Shown here: one piece after another, positions 1 through 11,620 of the stretch
Layout of the letters: the number at the start of each line of letters is the position of its first letter
Position numbering within the stretch: position 1 is the stretch's first letter
Assembly: GCF_900324485.2 (NCBI RefSeq)
Contig: NC_046649.1
Coordinates: forward strand, 16,735,665 to 16,799,664
Length of the DNA stretch: 64,000 bases
From: Mastacembelus armatus
Taxonomy: Eukaryota; Chordata; Actinopteri; Synbranchiformes; Mastacembelidae
Reading direction: 5' to 3'
The notes under the pieces: generated by a model
What the model saw: only the letters and a program-made list of their open reading frames with translations
Told to the model about the DNA's origin: nothing
Database searches by the model: none
Translations under genes and position numbers: made by a program

Positions 1-212
1 CTAAGGGCTGTGAGGCAGTGAAAAGAAATCATAACTGGACTGGATAAGAGGGAGTAGATTAGCATGTGTGTTGAGTAGATTCTTATATAACTGTATCGTC
101 TATTTTATTCCCTTCTTTTTTGCCGCTTCTAATCAATGTCCTTTCTTTGAAGAAAAAATACAGTCAAGCTTTTATCGCTCAAAACATTTACAAGAGAAGG
201 TTGAGGACTGAC

Positions 213-3200
213 CATGGCCTCTTTGATGGCCTTTTCAGGGATGGTTATGTGGGGGAAGGAGTACATGGCACCCTGCACCGGATTGCAGCTGATACCTTGG
301 ACAGTATTCAGAACTTGCTCTGTAAGTTTGGCCTTCTCTGCTAAGGCACTTAACGTAGCTGTGCGCTCCTGGATGTGGAAGAAAAAAAAGAGAAAATATA
401 GAAATACAAAGGTTAGAGAGAATGAAGAGTGAACCAAAGAGAGACGTTACTTAAATCATGAAAGACTGGAAACAACATATGTAGCAATCAAGATCTTAAA
501 AGGATGAAGAAAACCACAAGAAAAGCTTTTTGCCTGCTAATATTAATCCAGTGAGTCAGTGCTACAAGCCAATCACGTGTAATACATCATAATATAATGA
601 AAGAAAACTGCACCCAGGAAATGAAAAACTAATCATTAATAAAAGAAAAATGTAATTTACAAATGATTTGCTCAAATCAAATGTGCTGAAAGAATATTGT
701 AAATAGAATGTATAATCATACTGGTGTCAGTGTATTGATGATGAATAACAAGAAATCATGTAGGAATACAATGTATTGGTTTATTGATTACATGTTGCAC
801 CCCTAGAGTAAATAGACTTATAGGATATAGACTAGGAACCTTGATGAAGTTGTCATATGAGGGCTCTCCAGGCTGTGGAGGGTTGACCACCAGGTCCATG
901 AGAGCCTGACCAGGAACAGGAGGACACAGACGGACTGACAACAGCTTCGTTAGTTGGGCCTTCACCTCATCATCCATGTTCATGACCTCCATGTAGCCTC
1001 CACGGAAACCACACCTAAGAGAGAGTTGAAAACATTATAATGTAACCTACTTGACCCCAAATATAAAGATGCAAATCCAACAGGTTACAGCAAATACAGT
1101 GTACATCCCAATTCTCTTATTTGATCGTTCCACATTCCTTGCTCGACCTGACATTCCAGTCCCAAGGATCGAGAAACAACAGGATGCCTGGAGGCACTAT
1201 GAGCGGGGATACATGAGACCATCCTTCACAAACGTTTTATTATGACCCAACAAACCTTTTAATTGGAAATCAGTGGTGATTGGATGATTCCAGTGTCTAA
1301 GGTCTCATATTTCCTCTCTCCTCAACATTTTTCTTATCTTAGTCTCATGCACATAAGATGCAAAGAAAAGACACAAATGATGGAATTGGGATTTACCTGT
1401 AAACATTACTGTCATTAGGTCTTATCAACATAAAAGTAAGACTTACTCTCCCATGTAACACTTCGAAGTGGAATGGAAGGATGCCAGTTCCACTGTATTC
1501 GAGTACTCTGGCCCCATCTCAAACAGAACCTTCTTGAAAGAGTGGAACTGGCAACCCTCAGCATACACATTATCCTGGTACACCTGGGAGATGTAGACAG
1601 AATGACAGATGAAGGGTGATTGGGCGAAATAGATAATAGAGGTGGTAGATGTTTAAAAAGATGCAGAGACAGTACCTCATCAGCCATGAGGAAGAGACGT
1701 TCTTTTGCTGCAAATCGGATTACATCCTCAATGCACTGTCTGCTCTGGACCTGACCTGTGAAAGAATAGGATGCTCATTATGAGAAATGGTCTGAAGTGG
1801 TGACCAGGCAGGTACTTCTGCTGTTCTGCTGCCACCTAGTGAATCTTCTTTGAGTAGTGAAATCTGTGGTTTGATCTGCTAATGGTGTCTATACCAAGAT
1901 TTAATCTCAAGTAAGAGGAACCCAGGGCATCCTGATGGGCCTAATCAACTAATCAACTGGGTAGGATGTGTACAACATGCCTGCAATGTTCCCATTCTGA
2001 TTCCACAAGGGGAATGTCACACCACCCTTTCCCCTTGTTTGTTTCTTCTCTCCATCTTTGTAAACTATCTAAAAAAAAAAAGCCATATAATTAAAGTTTT
2101 TGAGATGTAGTGGGAAGTTCCAGAAAATGCAAGTGAACCTTGAGTGAACTGTAACTGACACTATATTAGTTCCTGGTTTATTTAATAGGTGAACAAAACA
2201 ACTTCTTCAAGTTAGTTATTACTGAAAGAAAGTATTATGACATTAATTTTGAAAAAAAAAAAAATTTAAAGACAGTTTACCAGTTGGGTTTCCAGGATTG
2301 ATGATACACAAAGCTCTTGGGCTACAATAGTGCCGGGCTTCGTCTAAAGCACGCTGCAGCTCGCTGATGTCCAGACTCCAGCATTTTTCTTCATTAAGAT
2401 AATAGTTGATCTGCACGGCGCCGAGTTCAGCCAGTGCAGCCGAGTACAGGGGATACTGAGGTATAGAAATCATAACGCCTGTACGGGTGGCACCTTCACC
2501 ACACACCAGCAGCTTCAGCATTGTCTGAGATTACAGGAGAAAGATGAATATAGTTAATCCTAGATATGTTAACAAGTGACCATAATTTAGATTATATAGA
2601 CAGTAACTTTGTCTGCATGTACATTTGTGTAAAAGCTTAAGACAAGGGTACAGGTGCACTTCTTGTATACTGAGCTTAAGTTGGGTGCTGAATGAAGCCT
2701 GACACAAGGACACACAAACGTTGGCCATCAGCAATCTAATTTTAGAAGTATCTTGACCTTGTATACCTCAACTTTTTCTGTGTATGTTTGTTGTCCTTCA
2801 AGAAAACTCGCTTATATGTGCTGAGAGGGTGAATTTGTGCCAAAATGCTTCTATTTTGTCAGTTCAATGTTATAAACTAAAATACCACAAAATGATGAAG
2901 ACATGATGTAACTTGTTTCATTATTACTGGAGTGCTACAATTTTCATTATTCATGTCATTATTTAATTTAGAGAAAACAAGCATAGACACAAAGAGACAA
3001 AAGTGACACATTTTGTACCATAATGCCATCACTGGCTCCTGTGGTGAGGTATATGTTGTCTGGGTCACAGGGCACACCTCCATCCCTTCGCTCAATGTAG
3101 TGGGCCACATCCTGACGCACAGAGTCTATGCCCTGACTGGCACTATAGGAACCTGAGGGAGATTCATGGGGAGATAATGAAAGATGCTATGACAGCTTAA

Positions 3201-6200
3201 AGCCTTGACACAACAATGCACTATCAGAAACCATAATTTAACACCCAAAGAACTCATAAAGAGACTAGAGGTGATAATTAAAATCTGTGGTTATGCAAAT
3301 TCCATACACACCCATACTGTTCCCGCCGCAGGACTGCAGAATGCGGTATGCTCTACTTTTGGCATCTTCTGGGAATGTACTGTCATTTAGCAGTTCAGGG
3401 TAGGAGCAGAGCGCCAAGACCTTGAAACAATGAGAGGTGTCATCATAAAGGGTGAAAGGGACATTGTAAAAAATACTGCATGGATTACTGCCCAAAACTA
3501 GAAACAATGATTTACATCATAATCTTTAAGGAATAAATCAGTTTATTAAAAATTCAGAAGTAAGAGGGGAGATGCTATATTTAGATGATCAGATGGGGGA
3601 AGGGCTTAGAAGCAGACCTGCCGGAAGAAAGTGATTGGCTGCTGGCCCATAGCATGTGCATCACCAATGTTTGCCTTGATGACCTCAGCAAAAGGCTTCT
3701 TCATTCCCTGCAGAACATAAACAAAAGATACAGAAATTATTATATACCTAAAAAAAAAAAAAAAAAATGTTGACAATGTTAACAATAACAATAAGAGCAT
3801 TTCTTCACTGAAGTAATATCACTTTGACATGTACAATGGTTAACAGCCTATAATAAACCTGGTTTAATTTGTCAAAAGAAAATAGGGTTGGCTCAGAACT
3901 CCGACTGCACCTTAATAACCTTGACCCTGTGCCTTCACATGGGATTCAAACAAAAATTTTCCATAAACATTTATGCCCCAGGACGCTATCAGCCCAGCAG
4001 CTGCACAACACACAGTGGGTTCAGTGGTTTATCCAAAAACCCCTTGCAAATTCACTCTCCTTTAATTTAGTCAGTCAGTAGTGATTATAGGGGCAGTGGA
4101 AAAGTAAATTTCACATTCTTCCAAAAATTTGGTTTATTCCACACAGGATTTAAGAACATGCACAATGTGTTATGGAGAAGAACAGTAAATTTAAACATAA
4201 CTTTGCTTAGAAAAGGCAGCTCTAATCTCCAGGTTTCTGATGAAATTTCACAAGTCCTGTACCCATAGGTTCTGGGTACCAATATAAACTCAATGCATCA
4301 GTCTCACTTTCATTAAGACAAAATGTGAAACTCAACTATCTTAGGCTAACCTGTTCTCATGCACACTGATGTTCACTGTCACTAAAGTTAAGCACAAGTC
4401 CTTATTGACGGAAATGTATGCATATGTATGGTTACACTGCTATACTGCTCACAAGACAGACATAATTTGGTTAAAAAAAAGAAGTGTATTTGCAGCAATG
4501 TTAAAGTATCTGCAAATGTGAGAACCAAGTTTCAACCTGAGCAAATTCTCTTATCTTACTGATACCATTAACCTTCTAACACATAAACACACAGACATAC
4601 ATTAAACAAAGGCCTAAAACAACCGTGGTGCAGACTGAGAAAACTTAATGTATGACAGCAAAGCAGTAAATCACATGTCAAAAATAAAAAATAATGAGAT
4701 GTATTTGCTGTTTTCCAAGCAAATATAATATAATGTTTCTGAAAGATAATCTCCTGAGCAGCTGAGACCACTGACTGAGGTCAGGAATGCAGGCATGTGC
4801 ACAAACAAGCATGCACACCCACACACATGCTGCTAACACCAGATGTTAGGAAGAGTGACACTGCAGAGAAGCCACAAGTTGAACCTAACGGTGACACCCT
4901 GAAGAAATCAAAAAGGCTTGACTGTTTCAAATGTCCAATCCAATTCAAAACTTAAGAAACACGAGTGTCTGGCTCTCATTGGTCACACACGTAAGGCGTC
5001 CCTCAGTCTGGCCCAGTAACATTATACAGGGTGAAAAACACCCCTAGGTCAGCTGAACCACCCATTCACGATGAGGATATTTTTCAGAAAACAACTGACC
5101 TCTACTCCTGAGAAGTGACTTGAAAGGCCTGTGCTTTTTGCCCTCCATCACTGATAAAGCATTCAAACAAACAATTCTGAAGTTCAAACAGAAGGTGAAC
5201 TGGTGTTCTCAATGTTAACTTCAAGCAGCATTTGTTGTTACTGTTAAATCTTTATAGCAGATGTGTTTACATGACATTGTGACTAATAACAGTATAAAGT
5301 TCAGATAAACGAAGATAAGAAAATTAATTTTGCGTCACTGCATCACATGTTAGTTGTCAGCCATTACCAAATAAATCTAGAATGCAGGATCAAGTTCATC
5401 ATAACTTCTACAAGAAAAAAAAAACATTTTAAAGGTTTTAATACTGTGCTGCATTGTGGTAGAATATGTAAAGAGAGATTCACAAAGACTAGCCTTCTGT
5501 GTTCATGGTCTGCCCCTATAGCAGCTCTCTCAAATGGTCCCCATTCACTGTCAGACTGCTATTCATTAGGACATAACAAAGCCCACAAAATAATAACCAA
5601 ATGTGAAAGCTTAGTCTGTGCCCTTGTTATCTGGTACTGTCAGTTGGATCACAGTTGGCTCTGGGTTCTGCTCCCCGTTAGGAAATGCTCTGAACTGAAC
5701 CCATTACTTATTATTGAACAACCTACTAGTTCTAGTGTAATTGAAGAAAGAAAATCCTGTATCCCAAAAAACAAGGCATGTAGGAAACTGGAGTAGGGGA
5801 TCACAATGTGCATTCATGTCTGTTTAATTCACAGACTAAAAGACTGATTACCACTGTGTCCTTTTTCCCAAAGTAATCCAACACTTTAGCATGGAGAAGG
5901 TGGTGTTTGAAATTGAAAGTGAATGCATTTTGTCAAAACTGTTAAAAGTCTTTGGACAGTAAGCTGAAAAGTCTGCAGCTGATGTCTTGAAGTACATGTT
6001 TGCCTTCTGCTTATTTTACTACTAAAAAGACTGGCAGTGGGACATTCTGCAGTTAGTGAAAAAACAAACTGCAGTGCTCCTCCTGCCCTAGATAGAAGTG
6101 TGATGAATAAAAACTTCCTAAGCAGGAGACGCATCCCTGAAAATGCTCGTCCCTGTTCCTTGGCTGAGTTTTAACAACTGAACCCAAATTCAATTTCTTC

Positions 6201-7709
6201 TGCTTTTTAAACATCTAGATATCAATTTAAAAACACTTGAAAGTCTTGTACGTTTATGAAGAACGTAAGTAAACCTATCCCACAGAGATAGGAAGACCAG
6301 CTGCAGATAAGCATTGGTTAGAACAAACAACACAAAAATCATTGTGGCTAGTGAACTACCTGTTTAAAAAGGTCACCACTATCATTTCAGTCCATGCTGG
6401 CCAAAGACACTGTGCCATTCACCTGAGCTTGTTCGCATACTCATCCCTTCCTGAGCACAGCACTCAAGAGATGACAGTTTTCACAGCAGGCTGCACTCAG
6501 TACACTGACAGCTGGTTGCCACATCACCATAAACAGTGTCAGTGGAAGGGATCAGACAGTGCACAAATGGTCTGAATTTATAGTTACAGTAACATGGAAA
6601 GGACCACTTATGCCTTGGATATAACACAAAATCACTTTGACTTAAAGGTTCTGACTTAAAATGCTGGATATAAACGATAATATATAACAAAATTTCCATT
6701 CTTATCTTTTTATCTTTACTTTCAAACCATAGCTGTGGAAAAGCAGTGAACAGATGAGTCAAGTCGAACAATGGGAATTTTTAGAGGCTAACTGAGGCTT
6801 ACATCTGCAGGAGGTCTGCCACTGAAACACAGACGGTAAATCCAGTTTGAACAGAAACAGTCACAATGAGTAACTCAGACTATGAACTTTTACCTCTCTC
6901 TTAGATAGCTCAGGAAAAAAAAGGTTTACAAATTAACAGTGAGGACCAAACAAAAACGGAAAGTGACAAATGGCCCATTCATCTGGATCATACCAGTCTA
7001 CACACCGTATGTCATCAGGCCCCTCCGGGATTACTAACTGATGGACTTTGACAAGAGAACATGTAAGGCGCAAGATCTAACATGAACCGTGTTCTGTTGG
7101 AATAACGTTGGAAACACAGAAACCTGGGATTGTAACAAGAGAAAGGTATTGACTGGCTCAGTGCGGAAGCAAATAACACAAGCACTTATCGGCAGCAAAG
7201 CATTCAGACCCGTCTCAACTACGATGTAAAATGGGTTTAAAATCAAAGTTACATACAAACTTCAAAGAGGTTCAAAGCTGTTGCAAACAATTGCACACCC
7301 TAACTGATATATATTTTGATTCAAATACAGTAAAAGTAAAATGGGTAAAGTACCCAAATATACTGGGTAAAGTGGCTTCTGTCGGTCAATGGAAAGGGAC
7401 ACAGCTTTGCGACAGTCAGTGAGATAAGACTGCAACTTTCTGATGTGTTGATAGAGACAACAACAAGCATTCCAGAGATTAGATGTGTGTCTGTAAAGAT
7501 AAGTGAGATGGAAAGCATGCTCCACGGAGGAAACAGATGAGAAAAGATCAGACCGAGAAAGTGACACAAACCTCGCTGAGCTCCCGCTCCAGCTCCACAG
7601 CCCGCGCCACGATGGGCCCCCTCACCGCGTACTCCACATTCTTCACCGTGGGGTTCATGGTGTCGATGGTCAACACCTTGGCCCGGGGCACCACTCCATT
7701 CTCGGACAT
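213..7709 (-). CDS. gpt2l: Alanine aminotransferase 2-like, 3' end cut off by window edge
   Basis: PLP-dependent alanine:2-oxoglutarate aminotransferase (alanine + 2-oxoglutarate to pyruvate + glutamate), central to gluconeogenesis and amino-acid catabolism. Nine coding exons, in order: 7572-7709, 3618-3707, 3312-3420, 3019-3152, 2281-2524, 1676-1755, 1447-1583, 840-1014, 213-368. They join in one frame (421 codons). The last part of the protein lies beyond position 1. Visible blocks: [20 protein letters not shown] near the N-terminus, [52 protein letters not shown] with the Schiff-base lysine at about residue 306, and [12 protein letters not shown]. The residue after that lysine is Cys where the family has Gly. 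The start [12 protein letters not shown] fits cytosolic fish gpt2l. A pyrimidine-rich acceptor ends at 7759, so the coding exon probably begins at 7758 behind a 5' UTR intron, and no mitochondrial presequence is needed. The gpt2l versus gpt2 naming rests on remembered fish sequences. Confidence 0.93.
3708..7571 (-). other. Large first intron of gpt2l
   Basis: Nearly 3.9 kb without a recognisable exon on either strand. Open stretches in it, for example 5347-5796 on the plus strand, have no family resemblance and no splice context. It could hold an alternative first exon or enhancers, but none can be supported from sequence alone. Confidence 0.6.
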
Positions 7710-8060
7710 TTTCTCTTTGGGAAGACCACGCCGCGTCGCACTCAGACTCGACAAGGCTCTGCCGGGAGAAGAGAAGAGGAGGGGAGAGGTCAGTGCGCGG
7801 ACCCTGGGATCACCACCGGGCCGCTGCGCTCCATGTGTACCGCCTAACAATTCCTTTCGAACCCGGCTTAAAGGCCAGACGGTTCTGGGCGACATCAGTC
7901 CAATCCGTGCGGCTGACATTTTACTGTTTGCTCTTTCAACACGTCGGTAACTTGAAAATCCTCTGAGGTGCGACAGAGACCTGCGCCACGCCTGCACTTC
8001 ACCAGAGAGGAGCGAAATCAAAGTTGTGCAAGTGGAGCCCCCGCGGCCCTAAAATGACTA
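7560..8060 (-). promoter_or_regulatory. gpt2l: CpG-rich 5' region of gpt2l
   Basis: CpG density is clearly higher here than in the neighbouring introns, and the stretch includes the first coding exon, a strong acceptor (pyrimidine tract then CAG at about 7759-7790 on the minus strand) and probable 5' UTR/promoter sequence. No TATA box was recognised. The transcription start is not resolved. Confidence 0.45.
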
Positions 8061-9710
8061 AGCGCGCAGACCTTTGGACTTTTCTGGGGTGATAGTGCTA
8101 ACGAGGATTCAACTAAACTTTGATAAAAGCACCCTGGATGCATCTACATACACCGCCTCAAGTTTTCCACTGAGACATTTTTGGGGTATGCTCCCTGCAC
8201 AGGACAACACTACAAGTCCCCCCCCGAAACGTAACCCTCCCCTTTGTGTGGCTTCATCTTCATCCCACCCCCTCCCATTAGTTACCACATACCACATACG
8301 CCATAAGGCCATCAGCCAGGGTCGGTTCTCCAGTTACTGAACCTGAACCAGATTTGGAGTACAGACCTAGCTCAGAGACAAGTGACAGGGAACCGGATGC
8401 AGCTTCCAGCGTTGGCCTGAGCTCGCTGCGAGGCATCTCGATTTTGTCCATGTGCTCCATGCGGGTAAAGACGAGATTGTGAAGGCTAATTGAACAAAAT
8501 AATAACAAGGGCGTCTCTTATTTTGAGTTATCTATTTAGGGGCCCTTCATCTGCTCGGTTGGTTTTGTATAGATGCTACGATTTAAATTAAAAATATCAC
8601 TGGCTTTGATAGAAAATGACTCTTGTTGAAATATATATAAAAGCGTGTACATGCAGTGCTACTTTTGCTCCGTGTTTAAAGGCCTTTCATGATAGCGGTC
8701 AAACTGCCTGAACAAGTTCACTTGTTCTAGTCTGCACTGGCACTGGCTCAGATTTCACACTTTTTTTTGTCAGGTTAAACTGGGGTTGCCTCTGAGGCAA
8801 CGCAGCATATATCCTGTTCTGACAGCCTCTTCTCACTCAGGAATGCGCACACACAACACCAGCCCAAAGAGAAATAAAGCAGAGTATCTGATGATATAGA
8901 TCCTCAGTGTGACTGTGGATAAAACTCACTGCCTTCAATGTAAAGGTTTACATATTTCCTATCATTTCCCTTTTGATTATGTGTAAAGTTCAGCATGCTT
9001 AGAAGTTTTGTCCTTTTTGCCAAGTTTATTTGCATTCACCCAGTTTTGCAATGAAAGGTTCAACCAATAGAGGGCAAAACTTTCTCATCATTACATCAGA
9101 GGAGACAAACTAATGATTTAATTTTCTTTTAAGCCAAACGCTGCAAATGATCAAATAGTACATACTTAGTTATCAGTGTTTATTTCTTTCACGATTGTTC
9201 AAAAAAGATTTTAGATACAGTAGTGACAGCAAAGAGAATTTGGACTGAGATTTTGCTCACTGTGACAGTAATAGCCTTGAAGCCAGTGATGCTAGACACA
9301 ATTTTTACAGTGATTTTTTTGTCTTACATAAAAAGCAAGTTCGAAGATGTTCACTTTGGTGTGGAACTGTTATCAGTTATCAGTATTAACATTTTAAGCA
9401 GCAGTTTAGTAAAAATGGTGAGAGTAGCAGTGGGATTTTTTCCTATTGGTCCTATTGACTTCACTTACCAGTGTTTCTTTAGTCAATATATTTACAAAAG
9501 CTGAACAGATGGAAACTGAATTTTATGTCTCTATTGTAGATTTGATGAACACATAATTGTATATAGTTGCAGGCAGCTGTAACAATATGAGGGAAAACCA
9601 AAACAGTGAATTCACATTACAACTAAATATTCATCTGTTAATTTCTTCTTCTTATAATTATGTCAAAATGACAATGGTTAAGTGAACTGTTCCGTTAAAA
9701 CCATTATTGG
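8061..9710. other. Intergenic spacer gpt2l-fuz
   Basis: Lies between the presumed gpt2l promoter and the fuz stop codon. It is mostly AT-rich. The only supported signal is a candidate fuz poly(A) signal at 9179-9184. No other gene was recognised. Confidence 0.6.
9179..9184 (-). terminator. fuz: Candidate fuz poly(A) signal
   Basis: AATAAA on the minus strand, about 530 nt past the fuz stop codon. A second AATAAA lies further on at 9024-9029. Which one is used cannot be told from the sequence. Confidence 0.4.
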
Positions 9711-11018
9711 CTAAAACCCAGTGGCTGCAACTATATCAGAAAGAGTCTGTGTGGCCACCGTACGCAGCGCGAAGGTGGGCACTGACAGTGGGATAAGCAG
9801 GAAGAGCTGGTGCTGTGGGGTTTGAAGTCCATAGCTTTTGCACTCTTCTGTAACTAAATAGCAATGTATTGGCTGATGGGAGAAACCATGGACAAAGTCT
9901 TCAGTGTTAGTTTTGTGAGCCCTCTCCTCTGGAGTGACACACAAAGTCTCCTCCTGCATGAAGTAGTGTTTAATGCTGAAGATGTAGAATAGCTTCAGAA
10001 GCTCCCAGCAGCGGGCCTTGGAGGGTAACAGAGGGGCACAGGGTGGATGATTAGTGGATGTTCGCACACAAGAGACTGAGCGACGTGTTTCACGGTTAAT
10101 GAGTAGAAGTGCCAGCACATCAGGACGCAAGGATACAGATCCTGGTAAGCAGCGCTCTCCAACAGCCAGGCAGTCTCTTAGGGTCTCCACCAGGGGTGAC
10201 CAGAAACGACCCACAAGCTCGGTCTCAGCTCTATGCAAGGAAGGTGTGGGACCACACAGCACGCATACATCTGCCCCAGGGAGCAGATGAAAGCGGAGCA
10301 GACGGTGGGCCACAGTAGGGCTTCCTTGAGGAAGGAAAACTGGGTAATCACAAGAAGCTGATCCTGAACCTGAGAGAGTACGCACCAAAGCAGAGAGCAG
10401 TACGACTTCCTGCGGTGCAAGGCGCCACCACTTCTCAGTTGCTGCAGCTATCCGACCATGGACAATGAGGCAACCAAACTCACTGTCTGCAGCCTTAGCA
10501 AAGCTGTCCACAGCCTCTTGAATTACAGTGGTGTTTGGCGGTATCAGTGAATCAGTGCAGTGTGTCAGGTTACCCAGGATCCCTTCTTGCCTGTCCTCCA
10601 GCAGCTGATCAATGATGCTAAAGCAGGAGCGCAAGTCTCTCTTCAGCCTCTCAACATTTCTCATGTTGGTCAGCTCATCCTGCCCCAAAACCAGCACCAT
10701 ACAATTCCACACATTCTCCAGCAGGCGCTGTAAATGGACCTCTTCTTCTTTGCTGCTGCCTGCACCATGTCTCCCACCTCCACTCACAGCAATGAGCATC
10801 ACACTGTCCTGAAAGACTCTCCACGCCACCTTCCCCCCGCCTTCAGTCTCACAGCAGGACAACGCTACCCCCTGGCCACTGCCGAACATGTGAACACCAT
10901 TGAGGGAGCCGATGACAGAGAAGGGTAGCTGTTTGGAGGCTCCCCTCGTGAAAAGGGGGACACCGCTACTAGCTGTGAGGCAGATGAGCTGTGTTGACCC
11001 ATCCTGGAGCATCATCAT
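9711..11018 (-). CDS. fuz: Fuzzy planar cell polarity protein, uninterrupted single-exon ORF
   Basis: Fuzzy is a longin-domain CPLANE subunit that works with Inturned and Wdpcp in basal-body positioning, IFT assembly and Hedgehog signalling. The 435-codon ORF is uninterrupted and covers the whole family length (human about 418 aa). The N-terminal block has LTASSGVPLFTRG and PFSVIGSLNGVHMFG. Next come ELTNMRNVERLKRDLR, KWWRLAPQEVVLLS and DYPVFLPQGSPTVAHRLLRF, and the C-terminus has ALRTVATQTL. ATG-ATG-ATG begins at 11018, and the reading reaches family-typical sequence within about ten residues, so this start is accepted. The human gene has about eleven exons, whereas here no intron interrupts the coding region. 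It could be the normal fish structure or an old retrocopy that replaced the parent. No decay is visible. Confidence 0.95.
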   Translation of the reverse strand: MMMLQDGSTQLICLTASSGVPLFTRGASKQLPFSVIGSLNGVHMFGSGQGVALSCCETEGGGKVAWRVFQDSVMLIAVSGGGRHGAGSSKEEEVHLQRLLENVWNCMVLVLGQDELTNMRNVERLKRDLRSCFSIIDQLLEDRQEGILGNLTHCTDSLIPPNTTVIQEAVDSFAKAADSEFGCLIVHGRIAAATEKWWRLAPQEVVLLSALVRTLSGSGSASCDYPVFLPQGSPTVAHRLLRFHLLPGADVCVLCGPTPSLHRAETELVGRFWSPLVETLRDCLAVGERCLPGSVSLRPDVLALLLINRETRRSVSCVRTSTNHPPCAPLLPSKARCWELLKLFYIFSIKHYFMQEETLCVTPEERAHKTNTEDFVHGFSHQPIHCYLVTEECKSYGLQTPQHQLFLLIPLSVPTFALRTVATQTLSDIVAATGF

Positions 11019-11415
11019 GAGATTTTAGCTAACTATCTCTGGTTAACTCTCACGTAAAATAGAGTCACCTAGCGTTACAGCAGATTATTGACCCGGTCAA
11101 CTAACGTAACGTCACTCAATGCTCTTTACGAGTTAACGTTATTACAACAATCATTGAAGTAAGAAAACCGGCTAGGGAGCCGCTATAAATCTGGCTCTAG
11201 CATTGCATCAGCTAGGGTGTGCACCTTGGTAAGCCGTTAGCATCAGTAACGTTCGCGTTAACTTTAAACCGTTATCTGAAACCAGGTACAACCAACGGCA
11301 GCGACCCTAGCTGTCTGCGGACATACCGCCGGTTCACTTACGTTAAATATTGCTATTGCTTGTTTTGTTAGCGACAAGTATTTAAAATGCTAGGTTAACA
11401 AAAGAGGTTACCGTC

Positions 11416-11429
11416 GTTTCCACAGTAAC
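11416..11429. promoter_or_regulatory. X-box (RFX site) in fuz promoter
   Basis: GTTTCCACAGTAAC fits the RFX X-box pattern RYYNYY-N2-RRNRAC at every fixed position. It lies about 400 bp upstream of the ATG of a ciliary gene, the usual kind of RFX target. Binding is inferred. Confidence 0.55.
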
Positions 11430-11594
11430 GATGTCCCATGATTCATTCTTCAGCCTGGTGAGGACGGTTGCATTCGGCTGGTCGAGCTGCAGTTATCAGG
11501 GACGAGCTCTGGTGTAACCGCTGAACGAGCGGGAGATCAACACCGACCTGGGTTCAGTCCGGAACTCTTCCCGGAGAGTTGACGTTGCATCACC

Positions 11595-11604
11595 TCTCGC
11601 GAGA
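11595..11604. promoter_or_regulatory. TCTCGCGAGA CGCG-element
   Basis: Exact copy of the palindromic TCTCGCGAGA core-promoter element of vertebrate CpG promoters, known to be bound by BANP. It lies about 580 bp upstream of the fuz ATG and may mark the true promoter. Confidence 0.55.
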
Positions 11605-11620
11605 ACTGAGACAACCGCTA

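Larger units (their letters stand above)
11026..11620 (-). promoter_or_regulatory. fuz: fuz promoter / 5' region
   Basis: GC-richer segment upstream of the fuz ATG. It carries an X-box (11416-11429), a TCTCGCGAGA palindrome (11595-11604) and many GTTAGC/AACGTTA words. The transcription start is probably between about 11050 and 11590. A 5' UTR intron cannot be excluded. Confidence 0.5.

Noticed and set aside
5347-5796. 149-codon plus-strand ORF
   Set aside because: Lies in the gpt2l intron, has no recognisable domain and has low-complexity, AT-driven composition.
5886-6134. Basic, hydrophobic minus-strand ORF ([20 protein letters not shown]) in the gpt2l first intron, considered as an alternative mitochondrial first exon
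   Set aside because: No donor follows in frame and no similarity to known ALT presequences was recognised.
7537-7950. 137-codon plus-strand ORF
   Set aside because: Antisense shadow of the GC-rich gpt2l first exon and promoter.
7548-8021. Open frame extending gpt2l upstream by 104 Arg/Ser-rich codons, resembling a mitochondrial presequence
   Set aside because: A strong pyrimidine tract and CAG acceptor at about 7759 lies inside it, so most of the extension is probably intron or UTR. The ATG at 7709 also matches the cytosolic fish protein.
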